This document shows positions 12,231-22,546 of a DNA stretch of 64,000 nt, in pieces. Position numbers and translations under genes: made by a program. The DNA is taken from the NCBI GenBank assembly GCA_965112735.1, contig OZ218950.1:5518001-5582000 (forward strand), given 5' to 3'. The notes below the pieces were generated by a model. That model had not been told where the DNA came from and searched no databases. It saw nothing but the letters and a program-made list of their open reading frames with translations. Position 1 is the stretch's first letter. Every line of letters begins with the position of its first letter. The stretch is from Phaeosaccion multiseriatum (Eukaryota > Ochrophyta, other classes).

Positions 12231-15200
12231 ATGGGCTCCTCTAGCAGCCAGCCCTCCACTGTGGAGGACAGCAAGAAACTCGAAGCGCCTCCAAACTTCC
12301 GTGGCGCATCTGAGCGAAAATGCACGGGTGAGTTGGTGTTTGAGTCTGAGAAGTTGAAGGGAACCAAGGGAGGCTTGTTAGGGCGGAGGACAACCCCACC
12401 CCTCGCAGCCCTTTCGAGCCTCGCGCTCGAAAGGGCTGCGAGCTTCTGTCCCCATGTGCTAGAATGCCTCTCCGTCTACGTCTCTCTCGTTTGCTCCCCT
12501 CAGCTGCTCGCGTCCGCGGCTCTGCTCCCCCTAACGCCTCTCCGTCTACTTCTGTCACCTCCGTGTACTTCTCTCTTCCCTCCCTCTGCTGCAGACATGC
12601 TCTTTTTGATCGTTATTATCGCCGTGTGGGTGGCCATGACTGCTGTGGGCATTGACAGTGTCGAAAATGGAGACCCTTGGCTGCTCATCAATGGAGTTGA
12701 CTACAACGGCCGCATCTGCGGCAGGGACGATGGCGTCATAGACAAGGATCGCTTCTACTACATCAGGACAGACGGAACGGGTGAGAAAACTTACACTTGC
12801 GGGTGGGATTGCTCAGCTTCAGCGTGAGCGCGCGGGGCTGGCAATCGCGTGGGTAACAACACACGCAGGACCCCCCCCCCCTGGTGTTCTCACCTCACCG
12901 CCCTTTACATACCTTCGCCCCGCCTCGTGTACAATTAGGGGTGTGCGTGGACTCGTGCCCGTCTGAAACCGACTTTTCCAAGCTGTGGGGCTGCACCGAC
13001 GACAACGAGGCTTTCACAGCTGAGGGGAGCAGCCCTCTGGACTGCAGCGGGACTGATGCGGCTACTTGCGCCTCTCTGACTGGAGCCACCGCCAGCACTG
13101 ATTTCTCCGCCTCCAACTTTGGAGGGACCGGGTCCAACGTGTGCATGTTCCAAATGAAGACCAAGGAGTGTGAGTCAAGACTCTTGCTTGCGCCATCGAA
13201 TGTCTCTACTTGCTCAACCTGCCTGCTCTCTTCCCCATCTCCCACCCCCCAACACCAACAGTCTTAAATCACTGTGTGTACTCCGAATCCGAAATCTTCA
13301 CCAAGTTTGTGAGCTTCTCGGACAACATCTCGTACATGCAGGTACGCTACGCTGTGCACGACAAATCGCATGACCCCCGGAGGGCGTTGGCCCTGAGCCC
13401 GGTCCCTGTCCCCACACGTTCTCTCCCACCCTCCAGGAGTTCATGTCGGATATCTTCAACACGATTGGCTGGACGCTGGGGCTTTCCATCTCCCTCTCTT
13501 TCGTGCTTGGGTTCATGTACTGCATTCTGCTGCGAATACCTGGAGTGGTGTCCTGCCTCGTGTGGGGGAGCATTATTTGCATCTTTTGCCTTCTCATCGC
13601 GCTGGGGTACGCGAGTTATAACCTGTACGACGATTGGAACGACGACGGCAAGCACGATGAGTACCAGGTCAACGCGTGCCTGGGCTTCATGGTTATCTTC
13701 TTTGTGGGCGCTGCGCTGTGGGTGTGCCTGTGCTGCTTCATGCGAAAGCGCATCAAGCTGGCCACCGGCATCATCAAGGAGTCTGCGAGAGCAGTGAATG
13801 TGAGTTGAAGCTTTTCCGGCTTCTGGGCGAGGAGAAGCAGCACGCTAAGACGATGGCCGAGTCGAGTCGAGTCCCCGCCCCCCAAACTAAGCGTGTTCCT
13901 CGTCTCCCCCTGCCCCTCCTCACCTCACTCAGGCCATGCCGGCCATGATCCTGATGCCGGTCATTGAGGTGATTGGGCTGGTCCTGTTCCTGGTGCCGTG
14001 GTTCTACTACATGGCCTACACCGCGGGCATGGCCACCGTGAACAGCGCAGAGGATGACAACTCCCAACTCATCACGGTAAGGAGAGAAGAGACTAGCGTA
14101 TCTCCAAGGACAGATAGAGAACCTGAAACCGCCGCCCACCCCACCACCCCCATGCCGCTCCCTCAGACGTACTCTTTCGACGACGACGTCAAGTACCGCG
14201 GGTGGTTCCTCCTGTTCTGCTTCTTCTGGACCTCGCAGTTCATCATTGCGGTAGGGCACATTGCGCTGGCCCTCACCGTCGTCAGGTTCTACTTTACCCG
14301 TGACAGGAGCACGGTGGGCAGCGGAACATTCTTCGCGTCCGTCAAAGACACGTTGGTATACCACACGGGGACTGCCGCCTTCGGCTCCCTCATCGTGGCA
14401 ATCATCCAGATGATTCGAGCGATTGTTGCCTACATCCAAAAGAAGGCCAAGGTGCGTGTATGTTGTGCATGAGAGGACGTGTGTCGTGAGTGAGGCCTGC
14501 AGGGCTTCCACCTTTGCCCTTGTGTCACTCACATTTCTTCTCCCGTTGCTCGCTGCCTTGGCTTGCAGGCGAGCGGCAACAAGGTGGCCCAGTACGTGCT
14601 GTGCTGCTGCCAGTGCTGCGTGTACTGCCTCGAAAAATGCATGAAGTTCCTCAACAAGAACGCGTACATTCAGGTGACATAACGTGACTTAATGACGTAC
14701 TGGCTGGGTCGGAAGGTTCCACAAGCGCACAAGCGGATGGATGGGGGGCTTCTAACTGGGGGTGATAGTGAACAGTACACATGCTTCTTGGGGTGCCCGC
14801 CCCTCCACAGCCGCCCTCTTACCGCAGCCCCCCCCCCCCCGTGCACCGCAGACTGCCATCTTCAGCACGGCGTTCTGCAGGTCAGCTAAGAACGCCTTTT
14901 GGCTCATTGCGAGGAACATTGCCCGGGTGGGCGCCGTGTCCCTCGTGAGTGAGTTCATCGTCATCATCATGAAGGTGAGAGAGAGAGAGAGAGAGAGAAG
15001 GAGGGTGTCGACTTGTGTGGACTTGATAGTCAAGGGCTTGTATTCCTGTATTCCTGTGAGAGGACTTACTCCGCCTTGCTTTGGCTTGTAATACGCCTTT
15101 ACTTGACTGACGCCGCCCTCTGCCGCTGTTTGCTGCTGTTGTCCTGTCGTGAACCTCGTGCTGTTGTACGGTTACAGATGCTCATCTGTTCGCTTGTGGC

Positions 15201-15792
15201 GGGCGCCGTGTACCTGGCCATCCAGGCCAACGAGGCCGACCAAGTGTACAGCACTGTGGGGCCGTGCGTCATGGCGGCGGTGCTGGCGTACTTCATTAGC
15301 GGCATCTTCGGAAACCTCTTCAACATCACAAGGTGAGGGAGGGAGGGAGGCAGGGAAGGAGGGAGAGGAAGGAAAGGAGCCGCTCTACCCAACCCACCCA
15401 AGGGGGGCAGCGCTCCGGCCTTGGTCCTTGCTTCTCACACTCTGTTTCCGTTCCCTACGCCCTCCTCCCTCCCTCCTCCCTCCCTCCGCCCAGTTTGACG
15501 ATACTGCAGTGCTTCATCGCCGACGAGGAGATGTTCCAACCCCAGGAAAGATACGCCGACAACGAGCTCCGGGTGAGTGGTCCCCTTGCATGATGCTCTT
15601 CCCTTCCCACGGTATCACTCACCCCCCTTCCCCCTTTATGCACTAAACCGCTCCCCGCCCTGATTCCCTGTGATTCTCGTCTCGAAACAGGAATGGGTGA
15701 ACTCAGCGGGCAAGGGGAAGCGTGCCTCATCACCGAGGGCAGGAAGCCCTGCAGGGGGAGGAGGGGTGGGCGTCGTGACGGGTACTGCATAG
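12231..15792 (+). CDS. Choline transporter-like protein (SLC44/CTL family)
   Basis: Twelve exons: 12231-12327, 12595-12780, 12939-13169, 13262-13341, 13437-13799, 13933-14076, 14167-14451, 14569-14673, 14852-14974, 15178-15332, 15494-15572, 15691-15792; 649 residues, the usual CTL size. The N-terminus MGSSSSQPS has a Gly2 that could be myristoylated (inference). KCTD followed by the first hydrophobic helix (about residues 33-55) matches the RSCTD start of CTLs. A large cysteine-containing extracellular loop follows, then about nine further helices. The family signature near the end is [23 protein letters not shown], close to the animal TAIYGTNFCTSARNAF block (quoted in pieces: [18 protein letters not shown]). 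CTLs are plasma-membrane or organelle solute carriers linked to choline or ethanolamine movement; the substrate here is not proven. It shares a 184-bp divergent promoter with IFT172. Confidence 0.9.
12402..12442. repeat. Perfect 18-bp inverted repeat in CTL intron 1
   Basis: Arms 12402-12419 and 12425-12442 (CTCGCAGCCCTTTCGAGC and its complement) with a 5-nt loop. The transcript would form a very stable hairpin in the 267-nt first intron. Confidence 0.9.
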
Positions 15793-16469
15793 GGAAGCTT
15801 GAACGGCGACAGCGAAGAAAAACGGCCATAGTATAGTGACAGTGAAGAAAAACGGCCATATATATTAGGGGGCGGCAGGGGGCAAGCCTCCATCGATGGA
15901 GCATGTAGCGGCTTAGACAACTAAGGCGGAGGCGGCGGGTCAGAGACCAAAACACCTTGGTAATGGTAGCGCACACCAAAACGTCGATTCTTGGATCTAC
16001 CGCGCCCAACCCTTCTGGTTGGAATACAATAGGAAAAGGGGCTTTGGAAACTCCGTTCGTTCGTGTATCATGACATGCCTCCTCCGCGTAGTACTCGCTC
16101 AACGTTGGGACCCCTCCCCCGGCCCGACGTCGTACGACGAGTGCTACTTCCCCCAGCCAGAGCTTCGTCCCCTCCATCCACAAAGAGCTCCCCTCCCCTC
16201 AACCTCAGCCTCGGTCCACTCCACCAGGAGCCCCGCTGCTCGTAATACCCTCAGCCTTGCGACCAACTTACGCGGCCCCTGAGCTTCCCCTGTGCGGCGC
16301 GCGGACCGACCCTTCCCACCAAAACTTGCGTACATCCCATCCAGGGAGGGGTTGATCTGCTCGTCCTCCTGACGCTGTGAAACCAAACCCTCCTCCTCGT
16401 CTGCTGCAATCTCCCACTCATTCCACCCGCCTGCGGCCCTTCCAAACCCCTGCAAAACACAAAAATGTA
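15793..16469. other. Convergent spacer between CTL and V-ATPase c copy 1
   Basis: 677 bp. It begins with the CTL 3' region and a 30-bp tandem repeat (15808-15860). On the - strand a frame from 16455 to 16144, preceded by the good acceptor TTTTGTGTTTTGCAG, encodes an acidic, coding-like start (WNEWEIAADEEEGLVSQRQ) that I could not link to any gene. Nothing else is recognisable. Confidence 0.4.
15808..15860. repeat. Tandem duplication after the CTL stop
   Basis: Two 23-bp copies, differing by one base, of GACAGYGAAGAAAAACGGCC plus ATA at 15808-15830 and 15838-15860, 16 bp past the CTL stop codon. Confidence 0.85.
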
Positions 16470-17648
16470 CTACGCGGAGCAGTCGAAGGATTGCTGTGAG
16501 AGAATCAGGGCCACGATGAGACCATAAAGCCCAAGCGCTTCAGCGAAACTGTTTTAAGGGCGCAGAGGGACAGGGGGGAGGGAGCGCAAGGATGAGATGA
16601 GCAGAGAGGTAGAGCCACACAAGGAAAGTGAAGCAATGAACGCACGCCTGGTTTAAACACAGCACGAACAGCCTACTCACATGAGGATCAAGATCATGCC
16701 CACAAACAACCTCTCCTGCTGGCCCACAGCTCGCACGCCTGCGTCTCCCACAATTCCAATCGCCATGCCCGCAGCTAGCCCGGAGAGACCACAGCATAGC
16801 CCCGCAGCGAGAAAGGCGTAGCCCGAGAACGAAGAGAATTTATTGACATCTGTGGAGGAGTCTGGTTGGGTGATGGACCCATTCAGGATGACAGCAACTG
16901 GTGGCGCGAGAGGGGAACAACGTGGAGAGAGAGAGAGAGAGAGATATTAAGCTCAGGCATGGGTTGCAGCTGCAGACTAGGGGAAAAGAGGATGGCCTGC
17001 TCTGCGATTGTAAAGGGTGAAGCCCCTGATCGCTGGAGAGCGGACGTTAGAAAGATCTTACCGATAAGACCGTAAATTCCGAGCACTCCCGCCATGACCT
17101 GGGAAGAGAAATGCGAGAGAGACCACACGGCGGCAGTAGCAGGAGTAGCAGCAGCACGACGACGAGTTAGGCCAGCAGCCGATGTGAGCAAACACCCTCC
17201 CCTCCCATTCCCCCCCTCCTTGTTCTTCCTTTCTTTCTGGTGCTCGTCCCTAGACGTACCACAGGGATGATATTTCGCATAACAAGGTTCGGTCGCATGA
17301 CTCCCATGGCTGAAATCCCTACTCCAGACTTTGCAGTACCGTACGCAGCTCCGATGTCTAGTCAAGGAGAGTGAGGAAGGGAGAGAAGGAGAGGAAAGAG
17401 GAGGGTTAGGGAATGACAGAGCAGAAGCATTGCAGCCACCACCGCCACAGTGGAGGGGACGGGGGAGAGGTCCAGCAGCAGAGCAAAGCGCAGAGTAAGG
17501 ACAAGACGGACGCCTGCACGGACGCCTCCCGAACTGTGTTGGCTTCTCCTCAGCCCGGCTGTACCGTACTTGCAAAGCATAGTGCCGACGCCACGCCCAT
17601 GAAGCCGAAGAACGCCGCACTTGACGGGCAAGACTCTGAGGAAGCCAT
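16470..17648 (-). CDS. ATP6V0C: V-type ATPase V0 proteolipid subunit c (copy 1)
   Basis: Five exons: 17648-17570, 17357-17260, 17098-17062, 16897-16681, 16548-16470; 169 residues. It forms the proton-carrying rotor ring of the V-ATPase in vacuole or endomembranes. The sequence shows the expected four-helix hairpin: [13 protein letters not shown] and NIIPVVMAG near helices 1-2, [18 protein letters not shown] and [14 protein letters not shown] for helix 3 and loop, and the last helix [16 protein letters not shown] carrying the essential Glu147. It lies head to head with a second copy 346 bp away, a clear inverted duplicate. Only some intron positions agree: the intron after IIPV is shared, while the first and last ones differ. 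The C-terminus ends SQQSFDCSA. Confidence 0.95.
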
Positions 17649-17994
17649 GATTGCTGTGATATGCGGTTGCTTGTCTAAGTACTGCAGCTACGGCACTTTT
17701 TCGCTCACAAGGGGAAGGAAGTGGGGAAGCCCAAGGGGGGGGGGGGATCCAGTTGGAGGTATATCGATATCTCTCGAACAAAAAGGGTACAAGGAGAGAA
17801 AAGAGAAAAAAAAAGGGGGAGGGACAGGAGCAGTAGTAGTAGCAGCAGCAGTAGAGGGGAGGAAGTGTTGTTGCAGAGGGGAGGAAGTGTTGTTTTGCAC
17901 TCGTCGTTCTCTTCCAGAGATAAGACTTCGCTCTCTATTCCCTCTTTTTCGTCCTTGACGACCAAGTGATCTCTGCTGCGCTGGTGCGGCGGCA
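17649..17994. promoter_or_regulatory. Divergent promoter of the two V-ATPase c genes
   Basis: 346 bp between opposed ATGs. Features: an 11-G run at 17737-17747, the palindrome ATATCGATAT at 17761-17770, an A-rich run near 17806-17816, and a near repeat of GAGGAAGTGTTGTT at about 17860 and 17882. The same palindrome occurs twice upstream of PSMB7. Co-regulation of both rotor-subunit copies is a reasonable inference. Confidence 0.6.
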
Positions 17995-19276
17995 ATGTCG
18001 AGCGACTCGGAGACATGCCCCACCTGGGCTCCCCTCCTGGGCTTTGGTGGAGTCGCCTGTGCACTGGTGTTCGCCAATACGGGGGCTGCCTACGGCACGG
18101 CAAAGTCTGGGCTAGGGATAGGGTGAGTTGACTTGAGTTTCGGAAGCGAGGAAGGCCATACGACTGACTTTGCTCTGTCTCTTGCTCCTTGCCCCGGATG
18201 CAGATCAATGGGAGTAATGACACCGCACCTCGTTATGCGAAACATCATCCCTGTGGTAAGTCGAGGCCATCCCCCACGGCGGCTGCTGGTGCCGCTGCTG
18301 CTCCTGCTGCTGCTGCTGTCTGGGGGGGCTTGACGATCGCTTGCTGTGTTTGTTCCACTCCATTCTCATCCTCTCTCGCAACTTGCAACCTGTACAGGTC
18401 ATGGCGGGAGTTCTAGGTATATACGGGTAAGTCCGCGTCTCAGGGTTGCAAGCTGGCTGCTGCTGCTGCTGCTGCTGCTGCTGTGTCGGTAGCAAAACTT
18501 TAATCCTGTCGCAATGCTGCTCCTTACCCCCTCGTGTGTTTCCCGTGTCTTGGCAGCCTCATTGTGAGTGTAATTTTGTTGGGTTCAATAACAGAGCCAA
18601 GTAGCGGGGTCACGACGTACTCCTCGTTCTCGGGCTTCGCACACCTAGCCGCGGGGCTGTGCTGCGGGATCAGTGGGCTGGCTGCCGGTGCGGCCATCGG
18701 AATCGTGGGGGATGCGGGGGTCAGGGCAGTGGGGCAGCAAGAGAGGCTCTTTGTGGGACTCATCCTCGTGCTCATTTTCGCGGTAAGTTGGGTTGGGTTT
18801 TAGGAGTGTCGGCCCCTGACAAGGTTCTGGGTTCCAGGTTCTGGCCGGCGTCAGCCGGCCAGGTTCCAGGTTTCCCGGAAAAAGCCGTGTAATAAGGCAA
18901 TGATAAGGTCCCCCTGCACCTGGGAGAACCTGGGTTGCAGGTTCTGGCCGGCGTCAGCCGGCCAGGTTCCAGGTTCTGGCCAGGGTCGCCTCAGAACCTT
19001 GTCAGGGGCCGAAGGAGTGGGTGCGAGCGCCACTTGCGGTTCTCATCCTCATGCCGCCCATCCCCTCCCCTTCCCGATATGTCTTGTGCCCTGTGTCCTG
19101 CGCCGTCTCGCAGGAAGCCCTGGGGCTGTACGGTCTCATCGGTGAGTCCCCGTCGCGCTTCCAGCCTCGCTTGCGTGTCACACCGGCCCGCTCACTCGTC
19201 CCGTTTCCCTCCTCCCTCCCTCTCCCCGTGTGCAGTTGCACTCATTTTGTCTCAACAAACGGTTTCGTGCTCGTAG
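17995..19276 (+). CDS. ATP6V0C: V-type ATPase V0 proteolipid subunit c (copy 2)
   Basis: Six exons: 17995-18122, 18204-18255, 18398-18426, 18557-18782, 19114-19141, 19236-19276; 167 residues. Same function as copy 1: V0 rotor ring, one proton-binding Glu per subunit (Glu146, first codon of exon 5, in [14 protein letters not shown]). Conserved blocks: [45 protein letters not shown]. It differs from copy 1 mainly at the N-terminus ([11 protein letters not shown] versus [10 protein letters not shown]), in the loop between helices 2 and 3, and in the last residues (TVSCS). Intron 4 (18783-19113) holds a MITE. The two copies probably arose by local inverted duplication (inference) and share one intergenic control region. 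Confidence 0.95.
18809..19012. mobile_element. MITE-like element with 21-bp TIRs and 7-bp TSD
   Basis: Lies in intron 4 of V-ATPase c copy 2. The ends 18809-18829 and 18992-19012 are perfect inverted repeats of 21 bp (outer TCGGCCCCTGAC, inner AAGGTTCTG). The element is flanked directly by AGGAGTG at 18802-18808 and 19013-19019, a target-site duplication. Inside are two direct copies of a unit of about 35 bp that contain GCCGGCGTCAGCCGGC (18844-18859 and 18947-18962). At 204 bp it has no coding capacity. Without element and one TSD copy the intron would be 120 bp, a normal size here. Superfamily cannot be set from a 7-bp duplication. Confidence 0.85.
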
Positions 19277-19518
19277 AGCTCCCCCTCTCCGGTCTGCAAC
19301 ATCCGGGCCTGAGCCGATCGGCCCCAGTCAGTCGAGAGATGGGTCCGAAGTGGACCGGACGCTCCCCTCCGGCTCATGCGTAGCACGTTGTGGCGGGGAG
19401 TCAGTACATAAGACGCAAAGATACAAATGAAACATGGGAGAGTTGGTATCCCCTCCTTCCTTCGTATATACATATTTTTGTACAGAGAGATGGTCGTGGG
19501 GGACGACAAATCTTCAAC

Positions 19519-22340
19519 TCAAAATCGTCCTCCTCCTCCTCCTCCTCCTCCTCCTCCTCCTCCTCCTCCTCCTCCTCTGTCCAAGCGCAGCAGCTGCCTC
19601 AGCGTGGCCAGCAGCACCTCAAGGCCCCTGAGCTTCACCGCGAGGGGCTGCACGAGGCCATGGGCCATTGTGTCGCACACCTGCACGAGAGGCACGAGAG
19701 GCACGAGAGGGGCGGGGCCATGTGGAGGCCTCCCTCCTGGCCTCCCTCCCGGTGGACTCTGGCCGGGCGCGACGACCAGAAAGCCAAACTGTGGTCTGTG
19801 CGAGTTTGCCTGTGCCGGCCCCTCTACGGGGGGATGGCGTTTCGCGGCGCCCTTGACAACAGAATCCAGCGAATGGAGCCGCCTTAGGGTGGGCAGCAGC
19901 CGGAGCAGCGAATCCGAGTCACAGCCGCCGCCTGCCGAAGCGAATCGTCAACGAAGCAGAAATAGAGCCAATGCGTTGGTTGACGACGAAGAGAGACCGA
20001 GGCAAAGACACCCCCGAGCAAAAGAAGTATATGTGTCCGTACCTGCGGACCCCGCCTTGGAGGAAGCAGCAGCAGCGTTTCGCAGCAGAGCGCCAGGCAC
20101 GGCCTCGAGGGCCCCTGCGAGCAGGTGGAAGGCCTCCCCTTGCACTATCCTCTCCTTCTCGTCGAACCCAGAAACAAGCGCGTCCGCTTCTGCAGCAAGT
20201 CCGGCATCCAATACGCCTCTTGTCTGCCCTTGCTTGCCTCTCCTGACTCGCGTGGCCAGCTCACAGAACAAAAAGTGCAAGGACAGCTCACAAGCGCCCC
20301 CTCCGCCCACAAGGAGAGAGCCATGTCTGTCCGACAGCCACGCCCCCAGCAAAGACAGGCTGCCTCTGATTGACTCCGCGTACTCGTGCGCAAGGCCGGG
20401 GCTGGGGGCTTGCAGCAGCAACTGCCGACCAGGCACACGGGTTCTATGCAGGGGAGAGACACGGGGCGAGAGATGGAGATGAGATGACCTTGTAGGACTT
20501 TTGAGACCGAGAGAATGGTGAGAGAGGGAGCCACAAAGAGCGAGTCACTGCCTCGAACTTCTCCCTCCCCACTCACTGCTCACGCCGCTGCCCTACCTGC
20601 CGTAGAGGTAGGTGAAGCCCGTCCCGAACACTGCTCGGCATCCGTGGGCCCGTCCTATGTTGGCTGAAAAAGAGATCACACATGGCCAAGGCAAGTTATG
20701 TGACTTGCGGTATGCACATCACATACTACACATGAAAGAGGACCAACAAACCTGGGGAAAGGGGCTGAAAGGGGACACCGACCGAGCAAATGGGCGCGAT
20801 GCCGAACGTTTGGCAAAGGTATAACGCCTCCTCCTCCTCCACCGGTGCCACGACCGTCACCCCGCTTTCCCCCAAGGCTTGCAGGAGAGGCTCCTGGACG
20901 GCAAAAGCACAAGACTGCATTGAGCAGAGCGAAGGGCCGCTGCTATCGTGCCCACACTCACTCACCATGACTGGCAGTACGGAGACCACGACTCGGACGT
21001 TTCCGGCACGGAGCTCCAAGACAATCTTGGCTGCGCGCTGCTGTTCGCTAAGCAGGAGCTCGCGCATAACCTTCGAGCTGCCGATATCAAGCCTAATGTT
21101 GGTGCCACTTCCGTCGCATTCGCCCGCGCCATCGCCACTGCCCCCTCCACCGGCCAAATTGCACGTGAATACAGCGAAGGGGAGCTGAGCCTTACCCCCA
21201 TCAGTAGACGCAGCCCCGGCTTGCCTGAGCCCGAAACAAGGGGCTGTCGATAAGACTACGCCGTCCTTCACGAACGTATTTGTTGGTCGCACAGCGTCCC
21301 CCGCTCCGTACGGAAGAGGCACCACAAGAGCGGCAAGGTCCCGGCGCAGAGCGTAGGCATGTCGCGCAAGCAGCTGTCGGGACCTCGGCGCGGCGTGTTC
21401 CTTGTCCACGCCAACGAGGTCTATAGAAGTGGGCGAGGAGTGGCCGAGGGAGTCCTCCGGGGGCAAAGTGCGGGTGAGCCACAACGTCACCAGACTGGCC
21501 AGACCATGCGCCGTGCCGGCCGGATACACGCTCGCCAGAGACGTGTACACAACGCCCTGCATGGTCCTCTCCAAGCCCAGAGGAGTCTCGACGTCGCCAC
21601 AGGGCACAAGCGAAGCCCTTTTCAGGAGGAAAGGGAGGACAACTCTGGGCATCCAGAGCGCCTCGATGAGCCCAAGGGAAGCCGATAGTCTCGCGGCATG
21701 GGCTCCACTAGCACCAGCAGCTGCCCAGATGAAGGTCGCGCAAGCCGAAATGCGTCATGTTCAGTGGGAGGTTGGAGGTGGAGGGGGGGGCACAGGCATT
21801 CAAACCACCACGGACCTTGGTGAGGTACCTGGCGAAGCCCCCCAGCCAGCCCCAGGAAGAAAGAAGCGGTCCCATCTCCCACTTCTGCACACAACAATGG
21901 GAGAGTCACTGAGAATCAACACCTTCTGGAAGCAGCAGTGGACGAACAAGGAGCACTCGCCTTCGTTCAGAGCTTCCGCGGTCGACGTTACCACCCGCAG
22001 GAGAGCAGCCGTCTGTCTGTCTCTCTCGGTGCCCAACGCCTCCTGTCCTCCATGCTGCTTATGCTGACCCGAGGACGCGGCAGCAGCAGTAGCAGCAGAA
22101 GCCTCGAGGGAGATGCCCACCTGCTTCGCCACGGCCGAGCTCTTGCCAGTCACGACCACCCTGTTCAGAGTTCTTCCAAACGAGCAAAGAGATGGCACAA
22201 AAATCAATCCTTTTGGGCCCTCAGGTCTTCAAGAGCAAGCCCTGAGTTCCATACCGCTGAAGGAGTATATGATGCCCCCCAAGCGGGCCCAGGCAGCTGC
22301 CCAACGCTCCGCTCAGCCAGGAGACATCATCCCAAGTCAT
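19519..22340 (-). CDS. CCT/TCP-1-like chaperonin of the Bardet-Biedl type (BBS6/MKKS, BBS10 or BBS12-like)
   Basis: Eight exons: 22340-22255, 22172-21961, 21884-21816, 21720-20966, 20914-20779, 20663-20597, 20443-20043, 19931-19519; 712 residues. The group II chaperonin landmarks are in order: LGPLGGHHILLQR (GP.G motif) at the N-terminus, EVGDGTASFF with ATP-site GDGT at residues 102-105, LLVGGGGACE at 485-494, and a C-terminal DTMAHGLVQPLAVKLRGLE that matches the CCT end region. Overall divergence and length fit the ciliary BBS chaperonins, which help assemble the BBSome, better than a core CCT subunit; which of the three it is cannot be decided here. Intron 2 uses a GC donor (21960). Intron 4 is only 51 nt and in frame, so retention is possible. 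The protein ends in 16 consecutive glycines plus RF. The 22340 ATG is the first in a plausible frame. Confidence 0.8.
19527..19577 (-). repeat. (TCC)n coding for C-terminal poly-glycine
   Basis: About 17 TCC units, read as GGA on the coding strand, giving the 16-glycine tail of the BBS-type chaperonin. Confidence 0.9.
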
Positions 22341-22546
22341 TCCATGGTCTCGAGCGAATGGGCGGAGGGGGGGAGCGGGGAGCGGGGGAAATTCGGATGT
22401 CAATGAATCCTTTCACCTTTCTTTCTTTCTCCGCCTCAACTCACTCTGTACATCACGACTGGACGAGCAAGAAGTTATTGAAGCATCGGCGGGGAGCCCC
22501 CAAGCAATGGTGTAAACGGAAATCCCCAAAAGAAAGGACGAAAGAA
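22341..22546. promoter_or_regulatory. Divergent promoter, BBS-type chaperonin / RING-GAF gene
   Basis: At most 206 bp between the two chosen ATGs, and only 56 bp if the RING-GAF protein starts at 22397. Contains a GGGGGAGCGGGGAGCGGGGG block near 22367-22386 and a CTTTCTTTCTTTCT run near 22417-22430. No TATA box seen. Confidence 0.45.

Noticed and set aside
21402-22067. + strand open frames antisense to the BBS-type chaperonin, upstream of the RING-GAF start
   Set aside because: They are shadows of the - strand exons, which carry the GDGT and GP.G chaperonin motifs.
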